Source: Erpobdella octoculata (lineage: Eukaryota > Annelida > Clitellata > Hirudinida > Erpobdellidae). From it: a stretch of DNA of 64,000 nt. Positions 1-17,330 of the stretch are shown in pieces. The stretch is taken from contig OZ022247.1 of NCBI GenBank assembly GCA_963978895.1, positions 21,674,860 to 21,738,859 of the forward strand, given 5' to 3'. The translations under genes and the position numbers were made by a program. Numbering within the stretch: the first letter of the stretch is position 1; each line of letters opens with the position of its first letter. The notes under the pieces are model-generated. The model was not told the DNA's origin and ran no database searches. It worked only from the letters and a program-made list of their open reading frames with translations.

Positions 1-232
1 TTAAAGCTTATTATTTGTGTATATATATATATATATATTAAAGCTTATTATTTGTTGTATGTATATTAAAGCTTATTATTTGTTGTATGTATATTAAAGC
101 TTATTATTTGTTGTATTTATATTAAAGCTTATTATTTGTTGTATGTATATTAAAGCTTATTATTTGTTGTATGTATATTAAAGATTATTATTTGTTGAAT
201 GTATATTAAAGCTTATTATCTTTAAAACCTTA
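1..232. repeat. 28-bp AT-rich minisatellite
   Basis: About seven head-to-tail copies of a 28-bp unit beginning TTAAAGCTTATT and ending TTGTATGTATA. Each carries an AAGCTT core. The first copy is interrupted by an (AT)n stretch. The array runs off the left window edge, so its true length is unknown. Confidence 0.9.
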
Positions 233-702
233 TAAAGTTTATATTTTTTATATTTCGATAATCTGTTTTTTTTATTCAGCTGTGCTGATAGATTTTATAA
301 AAAAAAAAGTTTGTTGAAAATTACGAATGCTTGGCGTTGTCCCTTGTTACGAGATGTTATGATTTTACAACAAAAAAAATTTCTTTTGTGTTTTTTATCA
401 CTTAAGCTGTCATGTAGTAGTTGTTTCGGTTTTCACAAATTATTTATTTTTTGGTTTCAAGAATTTTTTGAATTTTTTGAATTTTTTTCGTTGAGTTTTG
501 TTTCTTAAAAAAACTCTCGCATTAGATAAAAAAAAAATAATCAAAAGTCGACAAATGGTTTTAGAAAATCTCGTGGGGGTCTCCAAGACCATAAAAACTT
601 CATTAACATTTAATTTTGTTAAGTGCTTCTTTGTGTGTCTGCTAGGTTTTGTTTTATTTCCAGTGTTTTAATTTGAACGCCATCTCGACTAACAATGCGT
701 CC
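233..702. other. AT-rich stretch, no gene seen
   Basis: Homopolymer-rich sequence. A short open frame at 311-508 is dominated by Phe and Leu from T-runs and has no recognisable domain, so I do not call it. Confidence 0.6.
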
Positions 703-985
703 ACGTTGTTGGGCGGTAGTTTACACATGTTGTTAAGCTGTAAAAGTACCACATGCTGGTAAGCTGTAATGTTGTAGTTGTTGAGTTGTAATGTACACAT
801 GTTGTTGAGTTGTAATGTACACATGCTGTTGAGTTGTAATGTTGTTGTTTAGTTACATGTTGTCTTGTTGTAATGTACACATGTTGTTGAATTGTATTGT
901 ACACATGTTGTTGAGTTGTAATGTACACATGTTGAGTTGTAATTTATAATGTACACATGTTGTTGATTTGTAACGTACACATGTT
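703..985. repeat. 24-bp degenerate minisatellite
   Basis: Repeats of a 24-bp unit containing TACACATGTTGTTGAG, exactly 24 bp apart in the best copies (for example 793 and 817) and more degenerate toward both ends. The ACATGT palindrome recurs in most units. Confidence 0.85.
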
Positions 986-1077
986 GCTCCACAATGAATT
1001 TTCTGCTACACAAAAAAAAACACAACACTCCACAAGTTACAATTAAGTTAAGCTAACTAATGTTATCAAATACCAAC

Positions 1078-1429
1078 CTTTGCAAATTCCTGACTCAAGC
1101 ATGAGAGTATTGCTGTTCGATATGGTGACCGCAGCCTTTGTATCGCAGTAGAGTTGTTTGGAGGTGTCGCAGGGGTGGACCTTGTCGCACGTATCGCCCT
1201 GCTGTCGGGCGCACACGAGGCAGCAGCCGCACCCGTCCATCACAGCACTCACGCCGCTCTTACACCGGGGAGACGAGGGAGGAGATAAATGATCGACCCC
1301 GGTGTCGACAGGGGTCGCGTCGGAACGAGTCTGGTCGCGGTCCCGCTGGTGAGACTGCTGGCCGGCCTTCGGTGGTTTTTGTTGACGCTGCTGCGACGGC
1401 GGTGATGTAGGGGACGATAACAGAGAGCG

Positions 1430-1475
<46 letters not shown>

Positions 1476-1630
1476 GGCTGGGAATGATGCTGCTGGTGGC
1501 GGTGATGCTGGTGATGTCGCTGGGCGCAACTGCAGTGGTCGTCGCAGATGCTTTCAAAGCTCCGAATGACGGCTTCCTCTCGCTTTGTCGACGATTGGCC
1601 GGGGGACGATTTTTTGTGACGCACAGAAGG
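1078..1630 (-). CDS. CCN-type IGFBP-domain exon with internal polyQ insert (partial gene)
   Basis: The C-terminal part of this open frame matches the N-terminal IGFBP domain of CCN (CYR61/CTGF/NOV) matricellular proteins. It shows PRCKSGVSAVMDGCGCC, then VCARQ, then a PCD and a late Cys before GICK. Upstream in the same frame lies CDDHCSC, which fits the first cysteines of the domain. In known CCN proteins only a few residues separate these two parts. Here about 87 residues intervene, including a His/Gln-rich run and 15 consecutive CAA-encoded glutamines. A donor (G|GTTGGT at 1078/1077) follows GICK. A pyrimidine-rich acceptor ending CCCCACACAG (1640-1631) would begin the exon. Family members are secreted and cysteine-rich and act in matrix signalling. 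The signal-peptide exon should lie to the right. The VWC, TSP1 and CT exons are not visible to the left and are presumably beyond the window edge. The acceptor is less certain than the domain call. Confidence 0.72.
1434..1479 (-). repeat. In-frame (CAA)15 polyglutamine tract
   Basis: Fifteen uninterrupted CAA codons (TTG on the plus strand) within the CCN-type exon. They are flanked by His/Gln-rich and Pro/Ser/Gln-rich sequence encoded by mixed codons. A pure tract like this is expected to vary in length between individuals. Confidence 0.9.
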
Positions 1631-1640
1631 CTGTGTGGGG

Positions 1641-2145
1641 AATGAAATTTCGAGGTGCTTTGACTCAATTCTGCACTAAATGCTAGCAATTATTGATACG
1701 CTTTTTATGTGGCGAAGTTGAATTGTTCGCCCGCCATTTTCACCGTCGTTAAAAGAGTTAATATACCGGCATGGACGAGTTGGTGACTCGTTTCGACTGC
1801 CTTGTCGATCGAGCGCGTGCGAATAACATCGGGAAAAACCGCTAGTTTGGTGTTAATTAATGGAAAACAAAAAACGAAAGTGATTTTGAAAGATTCACAA
1901 TAAGCCGTTTGATTTTGATTGGGTGTTAGAAGAACTGCCGAAGAATCTGATAAACGGGAAATTTAAAAAAAGCGCGCTCATTTGAAAAATAATTAAAATT
2001 CAAAAGTGAAAATCTAGCAGACACACTCACACAAGTACACACACAAAACTTTATAAAATCAAATGTGAATGAAATTTTTATAAGGTTGGAGACCACCGTG
2101 GGATTTTCCATAAACATTCATCAAAGTAATTTTGTTTTCCCTTGA
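1641..2145. other. Region upstream of the CCN-type exon, no gene seen
   Basis: Contains moderately GC-rich sequence around 1690-1840 and then AT-rich DNA. If the acceptor near 1631 is real this is intron. No second Cys-rich or signal-peptide exon could be recognised. Confidence 0.45.
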
Positions 2146-2162
2146 AAAAAAGAGAGAGAGAG

Positions 2163-2238
<76 letters not shown>

Positions 2239-2371
2239 AAGAAGGAGACAGAAACAGAGAGAGAGAGAGAAACAAAGAGAAAGAGAGACAGAAACAAAAA
2301 GAGCAAGGAAGAGAGACAGACAGACAGAGAGATAGAGAGAAAGGAAGAGAGAAAGAGAGAAATCTACTTGA
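2146..2371. repeat. (GA)n/GA-rich microsatellite
   Basis: Long purine tract, mainly AG dinucleotides with AGAA and AGAC variants. It gives spurious Arg/Glu-rich and Leu/Ser-rich open frames on the two strands. Confidence 0.95.
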
Positions 2372-5300
2372 TAAATAAGCCGGACATTTTTCCCAGAACG
2401 ACCTCCAGTGTCTCATAAATCATCGTTATGTTAGCTCCATTCTTTTCCACACATACAATCAACCTCCTCTAATTATTTCCCACTGGAATCCCTTGTACTG
2501 CTTGAATTAAAGTCATCGGGAAGGGTCAACGTGGCTCGGGAACAATCCATGCATGCGCTTCAACTGGTTCGTCTTGAATTTAAAAAATCTTTTTGTTTTC
2601 TTTTTTTTTATTCCCATTCTCGGATTTAAATTTAATAAAATTTAATTCAAAATTCCGAGTATTAACACAACTGAAAATTAATCTTCTGGAAAGTGATTTG
2701 TGAACGAAACAAAATTGCTTCTACAAGCCAAACCCAGCGTAGTTTACCAGCAATTCAAAGATCCGCAACACCAGCGAGTGCGAATAAGGATTTTCTAATT
2801 TACTATTCGAACAGCAGTAGTGCGAGCGACGCGTACGACTAAGGCGACTCTAAGCCAATTATACAACCCCGGTTAATACGGCTCGTGAATATTTCATCAG
2901 TCGAACTTGTAACACATCTGGTCGGAATGCCGATTCGCTAGCCGTACAATCAAAAATAACATTTTTTTTTTCAAGCGCTAGCTTAGCGGGACTGAATGGA
3001 CCCACACGGGGGACCCACGTGGACTCGCGCGGGGCCCACAAGGTGTAATTGCCCTCATCGTGAAGTTGTTGAGTTTCAATTCAGCTTTTTTTTGTTGCTT
3101 AAATGCTGGTGTTTCTGCATGAATAAAAAAAAACATAGGAGGATAAAGAAGAAGTATTGTTGGCTCGAAGCCGATGCAGGAAAGTTGACACGTGTTTTCA
3201 TCTCTGCGAGAGATTTCCGACTTTGTTCCAGGAAGGAAAGACGTTCAGTTTTTTTTGGCTCATTTTGAATGTCTTTATTTTAAGAACTTTTATTTTTATT
3301 TGAAAATTACATTTTAATCTTTTAAATTGTATTCCTATAATTTAACAGAAAATATTTAAATTCGTAAAATAATTCGATAATAATCTTTGCACTTCTAAAA
3401 TAAAGTTTAAATGTTTGTTTGAAATTTTCGATTTCATTTTTTTTTATTGCTCCCAACAAACTTGTTGTTCTTTTAAAGTAGGAAGGAAAATTAAAAATGA
3501 ATGCGGACATGTGTCAAGCTGTTTTTCGCTTGAAAATTTAGTTGATAAAAAAAAGAAACAATTATAAAAACTCTCTTCAAAACATGCTTTTTATGTTTTG
3601 CAAAACGTTTTTTTGTGTGAGAAAAAGAACTTTGAAGTTTTTCCTCATATTTTAAAAGCATTTCCTGTCACGTCAGAATTTTTATTTTTTCTACAAAATT
3701 TGACTTTTTGCACTTGCCATCCCTACTTCAAGAAATGTCCAGCAACAAACATGGCGAAGTTTTAAAGGAATTAAATCATTTAAAATATTTTTTATAAAAA
3801 TTATTTAACATTTTAAAATATCTAAGTTTTTTTTATAAAAAGTGATGAAAATAAATTTTCCCAGTAATACCAAGACTAATATAAAAACATTTATTTGAAC
3901 ATTATATAATTCATACGGATTAACAAAAACCCCCCAATAAAAAATAACTTATATAAATTATTTCAATTATATTATATTTTTTAAAATATTGACCTTGTAG
4001 TTCCGGAGGTAGATTTGGATAGCTCAGCTTTCAGTCGGCGCTGGGGAATACTAAGCACGGCTTAGCTGATGTTATTATGCATAGCGGCACTTGTTTGCTC
4101 CGCTATGCACTAGGTTAGAGTGACTATTGAATGTGTGCTAAGAAACTCTTTGGCTATTTTTGTTTTATTATCTCATTAGCATATAAGATAAATATTATAA
4201 ATTGCTTGGTGGTTCCAAATCAATTTCGTTGAAGGCTTCTGAAAAAATAAACTGAAAAATTATAAACTATGATATTATAAGCTAGGACTATAGGACATGT
4301 CACCATGTTTTTATTGCAAGTGAAGTTTTTTTTTCTGTTTTTCTCCACTCTTTTTGAATGAGAAATTTTTTCAATCTGAGAAGACACGTAACTTTTGAAT
4401 GAGAAATTTTGCAATCTGAGAAGACCCTTCAAAAATAAGAGAAAAAACTAAAAAACAAAATTCGTAGAGAAAAAAAACAAACAACGTGAAAGGCAATTTT
4501 GGATTTTTTTTCGGTAAGGAATTGATGAAAGAAAGTTTCGGGCAGGTAATGCAATATTTCATTGGGAGATTTCTATTCGGAGTTTTTTCTTATTCCAATG
4601 TTTCAGTTTTTATTTTAGCTGCTTTTGTTTTGACAGCTTTTAATCATTTTCTTCTTTTTTCTAGTTCTTTATATTTTTTTGCTAATTTTTTTTTATTTTA
4701 TTTTTATTTTTTTTTAAATTCTTTTTCTATTTTTTATGTATTCATTTTCAATTCCATTTTATCTTCATTCTTTGTAATTTCTTTTCCGTTTTGCAAGTTT
4801 CATTTTATGCAGCAATAACTCATCTTGATAACATAGCGCATCCCATTACAAAAGGTATTTATATACGTTTTTTCTTTATGATGATGATTAGTGATTGTGT
4901 TTGTGCTTGTGCGTGCGGTGTCTGTCCGTGTGGTATATTTGTATATATCTGTACGCGATATATACATGTCATATCAACAGTATTAGTACAACCAAATAAA
5001 ATTAATAAATTGGTTAAGCATAAAATAAAAATAATCAATATTCAAAGCTGGCATGTAGGCTAGCAGTAGAAGTAAAAAAAGGACGCTAAATTAAAACGGC
5101 TAAACAGAGTCAGGAAACATCCAGGTATCTCCTTTGCTCATGCAAGTTCTTCCTCTGGCCTACTAAAGCCCTGTTCACATCGACAAAAAAAACCCAACCC
5201 GACAACACCAAGCAAAAAAAATCTGATCAAATCGGTCGATGTGAAATAGTCAAGCACAAACCCAACGCGACAAGCACGTTGAAGTTGCGTGTATCTTACA

Positions 5301-5855
5301 TTTCGACCCAGTTTTGTTCTTCAACCAATCACGAGAAAGTGTGTCAGGTAGATCGTCGAAAATAGAAGCTTTCTAATGCCCCACATCTAAATCTGCAGTG
5401 TTTGTAGTTTTCAATAATAAATTAGCAATTTTTGTAATTTAAATTATTATATAAAATGTGTTTTGTTTTTTAATATTTTAAATTTTTTTAAAAAACACTT
5501 TTTTAAGAATGACTTGTGTAATTTAGTCTAAAAACCAAAAATATTTTTTTAAATAATTTTTTTAGTTGATAGTTTTTTAAAATAGGTTTTGTTATATTTT
5601 TACAAATTGGACAAATATTAGTTTGACAATTTTATAGTACATCCATAGATATCTTATCGGTGATTCGCTGGCAATTTACAAACTTGTTTAACTCAGTTTG
5701 ATGTCATTAACGGCTATATCACATCGACAAACTCCTATTGTAGCGGACGTGTCAGATTTGATCGGGTCGTGTCAACTCACGTTTTTCGATGTGTACAGGG
5801 TCTAACTTATACAGCTGCTCGCACTTTAAGCGGAGATCAAAAGGTCGGAGACCGG
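2372..5855. other. 3.5-kb AT-rich intergenic or intronic DNA
   Basis: No frame with a recognisable domain on either strand. Open frames at 2996-3268, 4486-4818 and 4791-5063 are low-complexity (Phe/Leu/Lys-rich) and lack convincing starts. A segment around 4000-4130 resembles a tRNA D-arm region but lacks a B box. Nothing else could be supported. Confidence 0.55.
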
Positions 5856-5863
5856 AGACTAAC

Positions 5864-6185
5864 CAGAGGTGGACATGGGTCTATCTTTGGCGACCCAACC
5901 CATGCCACCGTTTTTTCAACCCAACCCATGCCACCGTTTTTTCAACCCAACCCATGCCACCGTTTTTTCAACCCATCCCAAGCCACCGCTTTCTCAACCA
6001 AACCCAACCCAACCAGACCCACCTAAACAATTTTATTTTCTAGCATATAGCTAAACAATTTTTAATAAAAATATTTTTTAAACCCAACCGAGTCTACGCA
6101 CGTCTAAAAAATGTACCCAAATTAACCCAACCCAACCCATTGGTCAACTCGACCCCTGGGTCAAACCAACCCATCTCAACCTCTA
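5864..6185 (+). mobile_element. hAT-like MITE, CCCAACCC family, copy 1
   Basis: A 322-bp non-coding element that starts CAGAGGTGGACATGGG and ends with the degenerate inverted form (CAACCTCTA). It is bounded by an imperfect 8-bp target duplication, AGACTAAC (5856-5863) and AAGCTAAT (6186-6193), 5 of 8 matching. The interior is full of CCCAACCC motifs and has a 26-bp tandem repeat (CATGCCACCG at 5901 and 5927). CAG-type termini and 8-bp duplications are typical of hAT elements. Four related copies follow in this window. Confidence 0.7.
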
Positions 6186-6193
6186 AAGCTAAT

Positions 6194-6620
6194 TGTCAAT
6201 GGCAACAATAGCGGTTGAAAGAAACAGCATTAAAAAATTTAAACTAAGAGTTTTTTATCAAATATTTTTTGCAGAATACACCTGCGTAAAACTTCTTTTG
6301 TTTTCTTTTTATTTATAAGATCTTGAATGATGCAATGAGAGAAAACAAATTTTATTCCCAGATTAAATCTCCCAATGAGCAATTCGTCTCACGATTAATT
6401 TCTCTCACAATGGATTTTCCGTGCTAGATCTTCTCTGCAATGAATTTATACAAACCAGCGATTTGCCCGTACCAAGAGGTCGGTTGTGTTTCATCGTAAA
6501 CACACACTCCAGATTAAATGAAAAAGCAAAAAAATAAAAAAGGTGAATTATAATATTATTGATTTTTAATTATCTGAAGTTATTTAAGTTGTTTAAATAT
6601 TATTTTGTAATTACATGTAT
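6194..6620. other. AT-rich DNA, no gene seen
   Basis: No coding signal or family resemblance recognised between the MITE and the Helitron-like region. Confidence 0.55.
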
Positions 6621-6848
6621 TATATATATATATATATATATATATAAATCTCGTGTCATAGTGTTTGACTTCAAACTCCTCCGAAACGGCTGAACCGATT
6701 CTTATGAAATGTTTTGTGTACATTTGGTAGGTCTGCGGATAGGTTGTAGGCTATTTAGAATATTTTTTTTAATTATTTTAAAAGTTATAATGAAAAAACA
6801 AAGAGGTGCAATTATGTCCTTTTCATAGGAAAATGCAACAGATAGAAA

Positions 6849-6850
<2 letters not shown>

Positions 6851-6900
<50 letters not shown>
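6851..6900. repeat. (TA)n tract at the left edge of the array
   Basis: About 50 bp of pure TA dinucleotides immediately before the first 356-bp unit. It mirrors the AT tract at the right edge (16332-16446). Confidence 0.95.
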
Positions 6901-6904
<4 letters not shown>

Positions 6905-7007
6905 GGAAACATAGCGTTGATATGTTTTTACGAGCCACATATATCAGAAACTTGGATGGCGTACAATCCACCACGAAATAACACACAAATATAAATGTCT
7001 CAACTTC

Positions 7008-7079
7008 AGACTCGAACCCACGACTGTCGGATCGGCAACACCGCCTCGCATCATGCCAACTACCTTACCATCTGCGCCA
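7008..7079 (-). ncRNA. tRNA-derived SINE-like module (representative, minus-strand set)
   Basis: Read on the minus strand, TGGCGCAGATGG (7079-7068) fits the Pol III A-box consensus and GGTTCGAGTCT (7018-7008) fits the B box, about 50 bp apart. The same module recurs every 356 bp in the left half (14 copies, the last in the central loop). I could not fold a proper acceptor stem, so this is a tRNA-derived SINE head and not a functional tRNA gene. Transcription is not shown by the sequence. Confidence 0.7.
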
Positions 7080-10000
7080 CTTCCACCGCCAAAAAACAGT
7101 GGTTGTTAAGCGCTTTTGTTGGGGTATGTTGAACACAACACTCGACTATGAATGGGTACGAATCAATGCTCGATAGTATTATAAGTTGTACGGCGTACAA
7201 TCCGTCACTAGCTAATTTAATAACTATCAAGATATATATGTTTTATGATATATATTATAAGGAAACATAGCGTTGATATGTTTTTACGAGCCACATATAT
7301 CAGAAACTTGGATGGCGTACAATCCACCACGAAATAACACACAAATATAAATGTCTCAACTTCAGACTCGAACCCACGACTGTCGGATCGGCAACACCGC
7401 CTCGCATCATGCCAACTACCTTACCATCTGCGCCACTTCCACCGCCAAAAAACAGTGGTTGTTAAGCGCTTTTGTTGGGGTATGTTGAACACAACACTCG
7501 ACTATGAATGGGTACGAATCAATGCTCGATAGTATTATAAGTTGTACGGCGTACAATCCGTCACTAGCTAATTTAATAACTATCAAGATATATATGTTTT
7601 ATGATATATATTATAAGGAAACATAGCGTTGATATGTTTTTACGAGCCACATATATCAGAAACTTGGATGGCGTACAATCCACCACGAAATAACACACAA
7701 ATATAAATGTCTCAACTTCAGACTCGAACCCACGACTGTCGGATCGGCAACACCGCCTCGCATCATGCCAACTACCTTACCATCTGCGCCACTTCCACCG
7801 CCAAAAAACAGTGGTTGTTAAGCGCTTTTGTTGGGGTATGTTGAACACAACACTCGACTATGAATGGGTACGAATCAATGCTCGATAGTATTATAAGTTG
7901 TACGGCGTACAATCCGTCACTAGCTAATTTAATAACTATCAAGATATATATGTTTTATGATATATATTATAAGGAAACATAGCGTTGATATGTTTTTACG
8001 AGCCACATATATCAGAAACTTGGATGGCGTACAATCCACCACGAAATAACACACAAATATAAATGTCTCAACTTCAGACTCGAACCCACGACTGTCGGAT
8101 CGGCAACACCGCCTCGCATCATGCCAACTACCTTACCATCTGCGCCACTTCCACCGCCAAAAAACAGTGGTTGTTAAGCGCTTTTGTTGGGGTATGTTGA
8201 ACACAACACTCGACTATGAATGGGTACGAATCAATGCTCGATAGTATTATAAGTTGTACGGCGTACAATCCGTCACTAGCTAATTTAATAACTATCAAGA
8301 TATATATGTTTTATGATATATATTATAAGGAAACATAGCGTTGATATGTTTTTACGAGCCACATATATCAGAAACTTGGATGGCGTACAATCCACCACGA
8401 AATAACACACAAATATAAATGTCTCAACTTCAGACTCGAACCCACGACTGTCGGATCGGCAACACCGCCTCGCATCATGCCAACTACCTTACCATCTGCG
8501 CCACTTCCACCGCCAAAAAACAGTGGTTGTTAAGCGCTTTTGTTGGGGTATGTTGAACACAACACTCGACTATGAATGGGTACGAATCAATGCTCGATAG
8601 TATTATAAGTTGTACGGCGTACAATCCGTCACTAGCTAATTTAATAACTATCAAGATATATATGTTTTATGATATATATTATAAGGAAACATAGCGTTGA
8701 TATGTTTTTACGAGCCACATATATCAGAAACTTGGATGGCGTACAATCCACCACGAAATAACACACAAATATAAATGTCTCAACTTCAGACTCGAACCCA
8801 CGACTGTCGGATCGGCAACACCGCCTCGCATCATGCCAACTACCTTACCATCTGCGCCACTTCCACCGCCAAAAAACAGTGGTTGTTAAGCGCTTTTGTT
8901 GGGGTATGTTGAACACAACACTCGACTATGAATGGGTACGAATCAATGCTCGATAGTATTATAAGTTGTACGGCGTACAATCCGTCACTAGCTAATTTAA
9001 TAACTATCAAGATATATATGTTTTATGATATATATTATAAGGAAACATAGCGTTGATATGTTTTTACGAGCCACATATATCAGAAACTTGGATGGCGTAC
9101 AATCCACCACGAAATAACACACAAATATAAATGTCTCAACTTCAGACTCGAACCCACGACTGTCGGATCGGCAACACCGCCTCGCATCATGCCAACTACC
9201 TTACCATCTGCGCCACTTCCACCGCCAAAAAACAGTGGTTGTTAAGCGCTTTTGTTGGGGTATGTTGAACACAACACTCGACTATGAATGGGTACGAATC
9301 AATGCTCGATAGTATTATAAGTTGTACGGCGTACAATCCGTCACTAGCTAATTTAATAACTATCAAGATATATATGTTTTATGATATATATTATAAGGAA
9401 ACATAGCGTTGATATGTTTTTACGAGCCACATATATCAGAAACTTGGATGGCGTACAATCCACCACGAAATAACACACAAATATAAATGTCTCAACTTCA
9501 GACTCGAACCCACGACTGTCGGATCGGCAACACCGCCTCGCATCATGCCAACTACCTTACCATCTGCGCCACTTCCACCGCCAAAAAACAGTGGTTGTTA
9601 AGCGCTTTTGTTGGGGTATGTTGAACACAACACTCGACTATGAATGGGTACGAATCAATGCTCGATAGTATTATAAGTTGTACGGCGTACAATCCGTCAC
9701 TAGCTAATTTAATAACTATCAAGATATATATGTTTTATGATATATATTATAAGGAAACATAGCGTTGATATGTTTTTACGAGCCACATATATCAGAAACT
9801 TGGATGGCGTACAATCCACCACGAAATAACACACAAATATAAATGTCTCAACTTCAGACTCGAACCCACGACTGTCGGATCGGCAACACCGCCTCGCATC
9901 ATGCCAACTACCTTACCATCTGCGCCACTTCCACCGCCAAAAAACAGTGGTTGTTAAGCGCTTTTGTTGGGGTATGTTGAACACAACACTCGACTATGAA

Positions 10001-11602
10001 TGGGTACGAATCAATGCTCGATAGTATTATAAGTTGTACGGCGTACAATCCGTCACTAGCTAATTTAATAACTATCAAGATATATATGTTTTATGATATA
10101 TATTATAAGGAAACATAGCGTTGATATGTTTTTACGAGCCACATATATCAGAAACTTGGATGGCGTACAATCCACCACGAAATAACACACAAATATAAAT
10201 GTCTCAACTTCAGACTCGAACCCACGACTGTCGGATCGGCAACACCGCCTCGCATCATGCCAACTACCTTACCATCTGCGCCACTTCCACCGCCAAAAAA
10301 CAGTGGTTGTTAAGCGCTTTTGTTGGGGTATGTTGAACACAACACTCGACTATGAATGGGTACGAATCAATGCTCGATAGTATTATAAGTTGTACGGCGT
10401 ACAATCCGTCACTAGCTAATTTAATAACTATCAAGATATATATGTTTTATGATATATATTATAAGGAAACATAGCGTTGATATGTTTTTACGAGCCACAT
10501 ATATCAGAAACTTGGATGGCGTACAATCCACCACGAAATAACACACAAATATAAATGTCTCAACTTCAGACTCGAACCCACGACTGTCGGATCGGCAACA
10601 CCGCCTCGCATCATGCCAACTACCTTACCATCTGCGCCACTTCCACCGCCAAAAAACAGTGGTTGTTAAGCGCTTTTGTTGGGGTATGTTGAACACAACA
10701 CTCGACTATGAATGGGTACGAATCAATGCTCGATAGTATTATAAGTTGTACGGCGTACAATCCGTCACTAGCTAATTTAATAACTATCAAGATATATATG
10801 TTTTATGATATATATTATAAGGAAACATAGCGTTGATATGTTTTTACGAGCCACATATATCAGAAACTTGGATGGCGTACAATCCACCACGAAATAACAC
10901 ACAAATATAAATGTCTCAACTTCAGACTCGAACCCACGACTGTCGGATCGGCAACACCGCCTCGCATCATGCCAACTACCTTACCATCTGCGCCACTTCC
11001 ACCGCCAAAAAACAGTGGTTGTTAAGCGCTTTTGTTGGGGTATGTTGAACACAACACTCGACTATGAATGGGTACGAATCAATGCTCGATAGTATTATAA
11101 GTTGTACGGCGTACAATCCGTCACTAGCTAATTTAATAACTATCAAGATATATATGTTTTATGATATATATTATAAGGAAACATAGCGTTGATATGTTTT
11201 TACGAGCCACATATATCAGAAACTTGGATGGCGTACAATCCACCACGAAATAACACACAAATATAAATGTCTCAACTTCAGACTCGAACCCACGACTGTC
11301 GGATCGGCAACACCGCCTCGCATCATGCCAACTACCTTACCATCTGCGCCACTTCCACCGCCAAAAAACAGTGGTTGTTAAGCGCTTTTGTTGGGGTATG
11401 TTGAACACAACACTCGACTATGAATGGGTACGAATCAATGCTCGATAGTATTATAAGTTGTACGGCGTACAATCCGTCACTAGCTAATTTAATAACTATC
11501 AAGATATATATGTTTTATGATATATATTATAAGGAAACATAGCGTTGATATGTTTTTACGAGCCACATATATCAGAAACTTGGATGGCGTACAATCCACC
11601 AC

Positions 11603-11726
11603 GAAATAACACACAAATATAAATGTCTCAACTTCAGACTCGAACCCACGACTGTCGGATCGGCAACACCGCCTCGCATCATGCCAACTACCTTACCATC
11701 TGCGCCACTTCCACCGCCAAAAAACA
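11603..11726. other. 124-nt loop at the centre of the inverted array
   Basis: CCACCAC at 11596-11602 pairs with GTGGTGG at 11727-11733. Pairing then continues outward for about 4.6 kb, since paired positions sum to 23329. The unpaired loop is 124 nt and contains one complete tRNA-like module. The orientation switch itself occurs at 11727-11731. Confidence 0.9.
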
Positions 11727-16449
<4,723 letters not shown>

Positions 16450-16943
16450 TCCTATAAAAGAGTATCTTGAACTGTCTGATTAATTTGATTTGATTAATTG
16501 TAATTGATTTAAGGCCTAATTCATGTCGGAAACATTAAATTCATGTATTGTCATCCAGAATAAAGCTTTCCTGAAAATTTTAGAGTTCTAGGTGGTCGAA
16601 AAAGGGGAAAGCGACCGGGAGCGTGAGAGCAAGCGGGAAAGGAAAAGGGAGCGTGAGAGAAAAACGATAGAAAAACCTCTAAAAATCCGGGCAACGCCGG
16701 GCACCCGCTAGTTATTTTATAAAATTAAGTTGCCGTAGAATTCAAAACGTCTTACACAGAGTCATGTTGGGATATTAAATGAAATGAAGCAAATAGTAAT
16801 TTTTCAATAGGAAAAATGCTAAGAATATTACTAATTTTTAGTTTTTTGAATTTATTAAAGTTATTCAAATATTTTATTTGTTTATTCATATATATACACG
16901 TTATTTATTTGCCAGCCATATTCACCATAGCGTCTGGCACTAA

Positions 16944-17330
16944 ACGTCTTCTACATCTATATTAATATTTGCAACAACAAAACATTCAGTTCAACTTACC
17001 TCCTGGAAGTTATTTAAAAGTGAATCTTCCCTCGGGAGCGATGCGGAAGAAGAGGATATTGATGACGATGATGACGATGACGACGACGAAGGAAGTAGTG
17101 GTGGTGGTGATGATGATGACGATGGCGACAGCGATAGGGAAGGAGCATACGTGCAGAACAGCAACATTTTCGTGAACAAGAACTCAACAATCAAAAGACA
17201 ATCTGCGTTGAGAAACATTGTTGAACGACAAGTCGATCGACTCGCAACACTGCACAAACAGCTTCCCTGCAACAAAAAACAACAAAAAAAAACAAAAGAT
17301 CGTGTTAGTTGGAGCATAAAATTTGCCTAA
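16944..17330 (+). CDS. Possible terminal exon, Asp-rich then basic C-terminus (uncertain)
   Basis: The frame is open from after a stop at 16941 to TAA at 17328-17330 (128 codons) with no ATG, so it would have to be a 3' exon. The conceptual product has a Trp/Lys/Ser start, then an acidic block of mixed GAT/GAC/GAA codons interrupted by SSGGG, then an amphipathic stretch (IVERQVDRLATLHKQL) and a Lys/Gln-rich tail. Mixed codons and a non-repetitive C-terminal third argue against a pure microsatellite shadow. The only nearby acceptor (CATTCAG at 16989) has a poor pyrimidine tract. No family recognised. Confidence 0.25.
   Translation, partial: TSSTSILIFATTKHSVQLTSWKLFKSESSLGSDAEEEDIDDDDDDDDDEGSSGGGDDDDDGDSDREGAYVQNSNIFVNKNSTIKRQSALRNIVERQVDRLATLHKQLPCNKKQQKKTKDRVSWSIKFA

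Larger units (their letters stand above)
6901..11726 (-). repeat. Left half of giant inverted array: 356-bp units x 13.6
   Basis: Starts of the landmark ATAAGGAAACATAGCG fall at 6901, 7257, 7613, 7969 and onward every 356 bp to 11529, giving 13 full units and one cut at 11726. Units look identical to the base wherever I compared them. Each unit carries on the minus strand a tRNA-like module with A box and B box, and two copies of GGCGTACAATCC. The first unit begins directly after a (TA)n tract. This half pairs with 11727-16340 as an inverted repeat. Perfect identity implies very recent amplification, ongoing homogenisation, or partly an assembly construct. Confidence 0.93.

Noticed and set aside
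4000..4130. tRNA-like segment (GGATAGCTCAGC)
   Set aside because: D-arm-like sequence only; no B box downstream.
7008..7079. Functional tRNA gene cluster in the 356-bp units
   Set aside because: A and B boxes are present but no acceptor stem or standard cloverleaf could be drawn; SINE head is the better reading.
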